Positions 7,235 to 11,994 of a DNA stretch of 11,994 nucleotides are shown piece by piece. The stretch lies in NCBI GenBank assembly GCA_964639175.1, contig CAZXCE010000231.1, forward strand, positions 1-11,994, in the 5' to 3' direction. Every line of letters starts with the position of its first letter. The stretch's first letter is position 1. The position numbers were made by a program, and so were the translations under genes. The notes beneath the pieces are model-generated. The model ran no database searches. It was not told the origin of the DNA and saw only the letters and a list, made by a program, of their open reading frames with translations. This DNA comes from JACQXX01 sp964639175 (GTDB lineage Bacteria > Acidobacteriota > Blastocatellia > Chloracidobacteriales > Chloracidobacteriaceae).

Positions 7235-7954
7235 TCAGGCCAGCCGGCCATGTTCAAAATGGAGTTGTCGAGTACATCCCTGGGCGAGTGCCGGGTTGTG
7301 CGTGACGATCACGGAGGTCAGATTTCGTTCGTGGTGGAGTTGTCGCAGCAAGTCTTGAATACTTTCCCCGGTTCGTTCATCCAGATTTCCGGTGGGTTCA
7401 TCTGCCAGCAGCACCTTTGGATTATTGGCCAGTGCCCGTGCCAGTGCCACGCGCTGGCTTTCACCTCCTGAAAGCTCTGACGGGCGATGATGGGCACGTG
7501 CCTTGAGCCCAATCCGGTCAAGTAATTCAGTTGCCCGACGGGCGCTTTCTTTGAGTGAGAGTCCGGCAATCAACATCGGCATTTGAATATTTTCCTGAGC
7601 CGTAAATTCCGGTAATAAATGATGAAACTGGAAGACAAATCCAATGTTTTGATTGCGAAACCGGTGGAGCGCACTGGCTGATAATTCCCAGAGAGAAGTT
7701 CCATCAATTTCGACTTTGCCGCCAGTTGGACGGTCAAGGCCCCCCAAAATATGGAGCAGGGTTGATTTTCCCACCCCTGACGGCCCAGTAATCGCCAGCG
7801 ACTCTCCACGGGCGACTCCGAGTGACAGACTCTCAAAAATGTGAAGTGATTCGGTCCGTGTGGCATACACGCGTTTGACCCCAGCCGCTTTTAAAACCAG
7901 GGGCGTGGTTTCTGTCTGAACCGGTGATTGAGTTGAGAATTGTGCTTCATTCAT
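7235..7954 (-). CDS. lolD: LolD-like lipoprotein-release ABC transporter ATPase
   Basis: This 239-residue ABC ATPase belongs to the LolD/MacB/FtsE group. Together with LolC/LolE-type permeases it drives release of lipoproteins from the inner membrane to the periplasmic carrier. Visible motifs are Walker A G-P-S-G-V-G-K-S-T (57-65), the Q-loop glutamine in F-V-F-Q-F-H-H-L-L-P-E-F (Q109), signature L-S-G-G-E-S (161-166), Walker B V-L-L-A-D-E-P (181-187, catalytic E186), D-loop N-L-D (190-192) and H-loop histidine (H219). The F-Q-F-H-H-L-L-P-E-F stretch is typical of LolD. The first 20 residues are an unconserved extension. GAGG with an 8-base spacer precedes the ATG at 7954. The expected partner permease lies 3 kb upstream on the same strand, separated by a gene on the opposite strand, so lolD must have its own promoter in the AT-rich spacer. 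A MacB-type ATPase is the main alternative. Confidence 0.92.
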   Translation of the reverse strand: MNEAQFSTQSPVQTETTPLVLKAAGVKRVYATRTESLHIFESLSLGVARGESLAITGPSGVGKSTLLHILGGLDRPTGGKVEIDGTSLWELSASALHRFRNQNIGFVFQFHHLLPEFTAQENIQMPMLIAGLSLKESARRATELLDRIGLKARAHHRPSELSGGESQRVALARALANNPKVLLADEPTGNLDERTGESIQDLLRQLHHERNLTSVIVTHNPALAQGCTRQLHFEHGRLA

Positions 7955-8286
7955 CAGGTTTGCCTCTTTCAGGTTGAAGAATAAATTTTTGTTAAATTCT
8001 AATAAAAATAAGAAATAATTCTTCTATTATTTTCTGAATTATGTAGAACATGTTGATTTTGTTTTGATTGCTGAACTGGAAAAACTCTGGTTACTGACTG
8101 GATAAAATAATTTAAAATATTGATAAAATAGGGGTTAAGGAAAAATCAAAATTCTGGAGCTAGTGAATAAGGTGGTGTCTTGTATTTTTATTACTTCAAA
8201 TTCTTGAATTTTATCAGAAATTAATTCTTATTATTACACTATTTTCTTTTCCAATAATCGTGGTAAATATGAAAAGGCCAGCCGAC

Positions 8287-8312
8287 GAATGAACCAGGAG
8301 ACAGGTTCATTC
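8287..8312. promoter_or_regulatory. Perfect 9-bp inverted repeat in the leader of the P-domain/NHL gene
   Basis: GAATGAACC (8287-8295) and GGTTCATTC (8304-8312) are exact reverse complements with an 8-base loop (AGGAGACA). The hairpin ends 38 bases before the chosen ATG and about 21 before its ribosome-binding site. In DNA it could be an operator; in RNA it could be a leader hairpin. No T-run follows, so it is not a canonical terminator. The left arm recurs, with one mismatch over 12 bases, just after the stop codon of the same gene (10657-10668). Confidence 0.6.
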
Positions 8313-8333
8313 TAATTTCATTTCGAAATTGAA

Positions 8334-8340
8334 AAGGAAC
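8334..8340 (+). promoter_or_regulatory. Ribosome-binding site that decides the start of the P-domain/NHL gene
   Basis: AAGGAAC preceded by further As lies 11 bases upstream of the ATG at 8350. The longer frame opens with a TTG at 8329 that overlaps this site, so the ATG is the better start. Confidence 0.65.
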
Positions 8341-8349
8341 AATCTGTGT

Positions 8350-10638
8350 ATGAACTGGAAACGATCTCGTACCAGACAGATTCTTTCAGTGGGTTGCCTT
8401 GTGCTGGCCGGTAGTGTGGTGGTTTCACACCTTGCAGGCCAGACCGATGCCGCCAACGGCCATCGAACATATTCCTGGGCAGCGCCTGTTTCACACATTC
8501 CAACCCTCACCCCGTTTGTTCAAGAAGCAGGACCACCTCCCTGCGCGCAAACACGACAATTTACCAATCCAAGTGGTGTCCCGGCCACCATTCCAGACGG
8601 GGATACTGGATGTATTTCGCAGGTTATAACTTCAACGATTACAGTAAGTGGGGCTGGGGCATACCTGCAAGATCTTGATTTGCAAACCTTTATCCGGCAT
8701 CCATTTTGTAGCGATTTGCATGTAACCTTAACCTCTCCGCAAGGGACAACTGCCACGGTTACAAGTGAAAATGCGGGTGGCGGCCCACGAGCCAATGTGT
8801 TTAACGGAACAATTTGGGATGATCAGACCGATCCGGGCGGGCAGGTCCCATACACGAACAACAATAATTTAGTGACCGACCGACTGTACGTAACCAATGT
8901 GGTAGCGCCGCAATTGGTACCAGAAGAAGGGTTTTCAGTATTTCGTGGTGAAAATCCAAATGGTGTCTGGACACTCACCGTCGGGGATGAATTTACCGGG
9001 CCGCCGTTAGATGGATTAGGCACACTGGATAACTGGTTGCTGGACGTCACCAGCCTTGAGTCAGCCCCGATGGAAACCACCAGCGGTGTGTTTGCCAACA
9101 CCTCTCCCGTGACAATCCCGGTTCCGCCCGTAACTGGACCAAATGTCGTCACTTCAACGATCAACACCACTGGGGTGGCTGGGTTTTTAAGTGATGTGGT
9201 GCTGACAACCGATATTTCGCATACCCGCTGTCAGGATTTGGACATTACCTTGACTTCCCCAACTGGGACTGTGGTGACCATTACCACTGACAATGCTGGC
9301 AGTGCTCAAAATGTGTGGGGCAGCGTCCCCCTTTCAGGATCAGCCAGGCAAACCATTTGGAGCTCAACCGCTGATAATCGAGCTACCAACGAACCAGATG
9401 GAAATGGTGATTGCGCCGGGTTTCAGGAAGGTGACCTGGAGTGTACTCTGGCGGGTATCCGCTGTGATGAACTTCCATTTCGCTCATTTCGAACGGGCAG
9501 CGGGTTTTTCACCTTTGTGTACTACAACAATGGAACCGTGGTTGATCACCGATATGTGACCAACCAGCTCGCGGCGACGTTGACACCTGAAGAGTCATTT
9601 GGGGTGTACGATGGTGAAGATCCGAACGGTACCTGGACACTCACCATCAGTGACGACAATCGCACCAGTGGTGGTACGCTCAACAACTGGTCGCTCCAAT
9701 TTATCACCCGTGACACCGCGAACTTCAATGGGTGTATTGAGTTGCCTGTTTTATATGCGGCGGATACCACCAATCATCGGATTCAGACCTTTGACGGCGC
9801 CGTCTGGGCACGCATTGGGCAAGCTGGTCCAGGTTCGCTCATTGGTCAGTTCCGCAGTCCTGAGGCCGTCACCGCCAGTGTGGATGGCCAAACCATTTAT
9901 GTGGCCGATACTGGAAATAACCGGGTTCAGGTCTCAACCGATGCCGGAGTCACCTGGGCCGTCATTGCCACGCTCGGATCAGCTCCTAACCAGGTACGGT
10001 CTCCATCAGGTATTGCGCTGGACACTGAGGGCCATCTTTATGTTGGGGATACCGGAAACAACCGGGTGGTGCGATATACCAGTGGCGATCCCTTGCAGGC
10101 AACGATTTTAGCGTCACTTGGGTCTGGTCCAGGGCAGGTCCGAACACCTCATGGACTGGCCGTTGATCCAAATTTCCGGCTTTTTATCACCGATTTCGGC
10201 AATAAACGGATTTTGCGACTTGACGAAGCCAACGTTGAAACTCTGGTAAATCAGGCAGTAACGGTGGCCACTTCGGGGTCTGCTCCAAACCAGGTGAATG
10301 CTCCTCAGGGTGTTGGCACTGATAACCTGGGTAATCTCTATGTCGCCGATACGGGAAACAGCCGATTGCTTGTGTTTCCAGGTGGAATCCCCGGTCCAGC
10401 CACCGTTTTGGCAACCCAGGGTGGGGCCCTGGGGCAGGTGCGATCACTTGAAGGCGTAACCGTGACGGCCTTCTTAATGGGTGATCTGGCTGGTGGATCA
10501 GCCCTCATCGTTGGTGACACGCTCAATCATCGAGTTCAAGGACGACTTCTGGCTGGTGGAGCGTGGCAACTGGTCGGAGTGCCCAACAACGCGGGTTCGT
10601 TGATCGGACAGTTTCGTAATCTGAGCAAGATTCGGTAA
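8350..10638 (+). CDS. Secreted protein with two P domains and an NHL beta-propeller
   Basis: I recognise the domains but no named gene. The 762-residue product starts with a signal peptide (basic M-N-W-K-R-S-R-T-R, then a hydrophobic stretch to about residue 30). Two proprotein-convertase P-like domains follow (about 70-235 and 245-455). Each has D-L-x-V/I-T-L-T-S-P-x-G-T near its start and N-G-x-W-T-L-T-x-x-D then G-T-L-x-N-W near its end. The second carries an insert of about 47 residues with three cysteines (355, 365, 372). Residues 467-762 form six NHL-type blades marked by Y-V-A-D-T-G-N-N-R-V or variants. G-S-L-I-G-Q-F-R occurs in the first blade and again near the C-terminus, suggesting the ends close the propeller. 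P domains usually accompany subtilisin-like proteases, but none is here. No cell-wall or PEP-CTERM anchor is visible. A surface adhesion or binding role is inference. The gene splits the lol cluster on the opposite strand. Confidence 0.9.
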   Translation: MNWKRSRTRQILSVGCLVLAGSVVVSHLAGQTDAANGHRTYSWAAPVSHIPTLTPFVQEAGPPPCAQTRQFTNPSGVPATIPDGDTGCISQVITSTITVSGAGAYLQDLDLQTFIRHPFCSDLHVTLTSPQGTTATVTSENAGGGPRANVFNGTIWDDQTDPGGQVPYTNNNNLVTDRLYVTNVVAPQLVPEEGFSVFRGENPNGVWTLTVGDEFTGPPLDGLGTLDNWLLDVTSLESAPMETTSGVFANTSPVTIPVPPVTGPNVVTSTINTTGVAGFLSDVVLTTDISHTRCQDLDITLTSPTGTVVTITTDNAGSAQNVWGSVPLSGSARQTIWSSTADNRATNEPDGNGDCAGFQEGDLECTLAGIRCDELPFRSFRTGSGFFTFVYYNNGTVVDHRYVTNQLAATLTPEESFGVYDGEDPNGTWTLTISDDNRTSGGTLNNWSLQFITRDTANFNGCIELPVLYAADTTNHRIQTFDGAVWARIGQAGPGSLIGQFRSPEAVTASVDGQTIYVADTGNNRVQVSTDAGVTWAVIATLGSAPNQVRSPSGIALDTEGHLYVGDTGNNRVVRYTSGDPLQATILASLGSGPGQVRTPHGLAVDPNFRLFITDFGNKRILRLDEANVETLVNQAVTVATSGSAPNQVNAPQGVGTDNLGNLYVADTGNSRLLVFPGGIPGPATVLATQGGALGQVRSLEGVTVTAFLMGDLAGGSALIVGDTLNHRVQGRLLAGGAWQLVGVPNNAGSLIGQFRNLSKIR

Positions 10639-10669
10639 CCAGGAATGAAGAATGAAGAATGAACCTGGT
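10638..10669. repeat. GAATGAA heptad repeat inside an ACCAGG/CCTGGT inverted repeat
   Basis: Three perfect GAATGAA units (10643-10663) start four bases after the last base of the TAA stop. They are framed by ACCAGG (10638-10643) and CCTGGT (10664-10669), a 6-bp stem with a 20-base loop. There is no T-run, so it is a poor intrinsic terminator. The heptad recurs in opposite orientation at 10936-10949. Confidence 0.8.
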
Positions 10670-10674
10670 ACTTA

Positions 10675-10751
10675 GAAACTATCTCAAAACACCAATTTAG
10701 CCAGGCTAAGTGTTGAAAACAGGTTTTATTTTAGCGTTTTGAGATAGTCTC
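10675..10751. mobile_element. 77-bp MITE-like element with terminal inverted repeats
   Basis: The left end (10675-10690, GAAACTATCTCAAAAC) and the right end (reverse complement of 10736-10751, GAGACTATCTCAAAAC) match at 15 of 16 bases, including 13 consecutive (10678-10690 with 10736-10748). TTA flanks both sides (10672-10674 and 10752-10754), as expected for a 3-bp target duplication. The interior has no coding capacity and includes the near-palindrome TTAGCC-A-GGCTAA (10697-10709). Ends beginning GAG and short TA-rich duplications resemble IS5-type elements, so it may be a non-autonomous derivative moved by a transposase elsewhere. Alternatively it is a structured bidirectional terminator between two convergent genes. 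Confidence 0.6.
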
Positions 10752-10778
10752 TTAATACTTGGGATCCAATATTTTCCA

Positions 10779-10806
10779 AGAACCCGGAACCAGGAACTTG
10801 ATAGTT
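10779..10806. repeat. Heptad repeat AGAACCC / GGAACCA / GGAACTT / GATAGTT
   Basis: Four consecutive degenerate 7-mers are related to the GAACCCG unit at 1-55. Confidence 0.65.
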
Positions 10807-10935
10807 CTTTCATGGCTCTCTGGTACTTGCCGTGAAAATTGGCATTTTGACTAAACCCCGAATTTGTAAACCCTTTAGAATCAATCCCTGTTTTCGAACT
10901 GATGTTGATTCCACGGGAAATACCAAAGAGCCTCT

Positions 10936-10949
10936 TTCATTCTTCATTC
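10936..10949. repeat. Heptad repeat TTCATTC, just after the lol permease stop codon
   Basis: Two perfect units lie seven bases beyond the TGA (10959-10957, minus strand). Read on the permease coding strand they are GAATGAA, the unit that also follows the stop of the convergent P-domain/NHL gene. The 14 bp form an exact inverted repeat with part of 10643-10663. Confidence 0.75.
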
Positions 10950-10956
10950 TCAATTT

Positions 10957-11994
10957 TCATCCCTGTCGAATCCCCTCGACCGGATCCAGCCGTGAGGCTT
11001 GCCAGGCCGGATACAGTGTTGCAAAAAAACTGATTCCCATGGCAATCAGAAGGACTAGCAGGGTATCGCTGGCTGAGAATCGAAATGGGACATAGGCAAT
11101 CGAATATGTCCGTGGGTCAAGCTGAATCAATCGGTATTTGTCTCCAACAAGAGCCGTTACTGCACCGCACATTCCTCCCACCAGGGTGCCCACCGCACCA
11201 ATCACAACTCCCTGAATCATAAAAATTGCCAGAATGTCGCCCGATGTGGCCCCCATCGCCGTGAGAATGGCGATATCTCGTTTTTTTTCAACCACAAGCA
11301 TAATCAAAGTGGTGACGATATTGAGCGCGGCCACCAGGATGATCAGGCTGATACCGACTGCAAACCCAAGTCGCTGCAGATTGAGAGCAGCAAATGCTGG
11401 CTGGTTGAGTTCCTGCCAGTCATTGGTGACAAATTCAGGTCCCGCAATGGTTTGGACAGCGGCAGCAACGTCTTTGACCTGATAAATATCATCCAGCATG
11501 ATCTGGATGACCCGGGCACTTTGGGCTTCTCCGGTGAGTTCCTGGGCTGTTTCAAGCGCGATGTATCCCCAGGCCGAGTCATATTCATAGAGTCCAGACT
11601 CAAACAATCCCACCACTTTGAGGGTGAACGAGCGTGGCAAAATCCCGACGGGGGTCAACTCGCCTTTATCTCCGGGAGTGACAATCTGGAGTACCTCGCC
11701 AACTCTCACATTGAGGTCTTCGGCCAGTTGTTTTCCAAGGATCACCCCTGGAAATTCGCTGCCATCTGGATATTGAGTCCGGCGCAGATGCTGGATATTT
11801 CCACCTGGAATGAGTGTCTGGTACAACTCAATGCCCTGGACTGAGCCAGTCAGGTCAACTGATTTCAAAATACCCATGGCTGGATGTTGAGGGCCTGACA
11901 ACAGCACCGTGTGATAGCTGGTGGCAGCGGCTGATTTAACATGTCGGACCTGAGCAATTTTCTCAATCAGGGCTGATGGATTCTCAATCGGCAG
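10957..11994 (-). CDS. lolC: LolC/LolE-family lipoprotein-release permease, 5' part outside the window
   Basis: The visible 345 residues are the C-terminal part of a LolC/LolE permease, the inner-membrane partner of LolD. The frame is open to the right edge, so the N-terminus with the first membrane helix is missing. An internal GTG at 11907 should not be taken as the start. About 205 residues of the MacB-like periplasmic domain come first. Three membrane helices follow (about 211-235, 254-282, 311-333). After the first comes the conserved cytoplasmic segment E-K-K-R-D-I-A-I-L-T-A-M-G-A (236-249), which contacts the ATPase. The protein ends A-S-R-L-D-P-V-E-G-I-R-Q-G, the usual LolC/E tail. 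LolC and LolE cannot be told apart here; many diderms outside the Gammaproteobacteria have one permease. lolD is the natural partner but lies 3 kb downstream past an opposing gene. Confidence 0.93.
   Translation of the reverse strand: MPIENPSALIEKIAQVRHVKSAAATSYHTVLLSGPQHPAMGILKSVDLTGSVQGIELYQTLIPGGNIQHLRRTQYPDGSEFPGVILGKQLAEDLNVRVGEVLQIVTPGDKGELTPVGILPRSFTLKVVGLFESGLYEYDSAWGYIALETAQELTGEAQSARVIQIMLDDIYQVKDVAAAVQTIAGPEFVTNDWQELNQPAFAALNLQRLGFAVGISLIILVAALNIVTTLIMLVVEKKRDIAILTAMGATSGDILAIFMIQGVVIGAVGTLVGGMCGAVTALVGDKYRLIQLDPRTYSIAYVPFRFSASDTLLVLLIAMGISFFATLYPAWQASRLDPVEGIRQG

Larger units (their letters stand above)
7955..8349. other. Very AT-rich divergent intergenic region
   Basis: This spacer separates lolD (minus) from the P-domain/NHL gene (plus). 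From about 7976 to 8260 it is strikingly rich in A and T compared with the rest of the window, with long A/T runs and no open frame of note. It must hold the promoters of both genes. One plausible plus-strand pair is TTGAAT (8204-8209) and TATTAT (8229-8234), but the 19-base spacer is long and such hexamers are common in AT-rich DNA. The composition shift is compatible with acquisition together with the downstream gene, or with an AT-rich regulatory region bound by nucleoid proteins. Confidence 0.6.
10752..10956. other. Convergent intergenic region between the MITE-like element and the lol permease
   Basis: No gene is supported. The stretch holds heptad repeats at 10779-10806 and 10936-10949 around about 130 bp of unremarkable sequence. 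No classical hairpin-plus-T-run terminator is evident for either converging gene. Confidence 0.6.

Noticed and set aside
11905..11907. GTG as the start of the lol permease
   Set aside because: The frame continues upstream to the window edge with 29 more codons that fit the periplasmic domain, so the gene is cut by the edge rather than starting here.

Overview
The window looks like chromosomal DNA of a diderm (Gram-negative-type) bacterium of intermediate GC. An Acidobacteriota member is my best guess. The reasons are a ClpC-type Hsp100 in an organism with BamA, OmpH/Skp and LolCD, this order of envelope genes, and a BamA C-terminus of the acidobacterial style (an enlarged last loop followed by a final strand of R-S-S-x-G-A-E then P-F-R-L-x-x-A-Y-N). 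This rests on remembered family knowledge, not on a search.

Layout. Five of the six genes are on the minus strand. Read from the right edge they are: the 3' part of a LolC/LolE-type lipoprotein-export permease (10957-11994, running off the edge), the ATPase lolD (7235-7954), clpC (4561-6915), bamA (735-3707) and an OmpH/Skp-like periplasmic chaperone (55-624). The one plus-strand gene (8350-10638) lies between the lol permease and lolD. It encodes a secreted protein with two proprotein-convertase P domains and a six-blade NHL beta-propeller, and it has no protease domain. It is preceded by a very AT-rich spacer (7955-8349) and followed by a 77-bp element with terminal inverted repeats and a TTA repeat on each side (10675-10751).

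How the genes fit together. LolCD extracts lipoproteins from the inner membrane, OmpH/Skp escorts unfolded outer-membrane proteins through the periplasm, and BamA inserts them into the outer membrane. ClpC is the cytoplasmic unfoldase for ClpP. Apart from the P-domain/NHL gene this is an envelope-biogenesis and proteostasis block. The P-domain/NHL gene looks like a later insertion that separated lolD from its permease.

The most unusual signal is not a gene. Every intergenic stretch carries tandem or near-tandem repeats with a period of exactly 7 bp, but with a different unit each time: GAACCCG, GGGTTAG, AAAAAGG/CCTTTTT, TTGGTAC, CGAAGAA/CCAAGAA, GGCAAAA, TTCNGRA, GAATGAA/TTCATTC and GGAACCA. 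Several start at or within a few bases of a stop codon. Several occur as pairs in opposite orientation within one intergenic region. One array was large enough to break the assembly (100 N at 4367-4466). No tRNA, rRNA, CRISPR array or transposase gene is visible.
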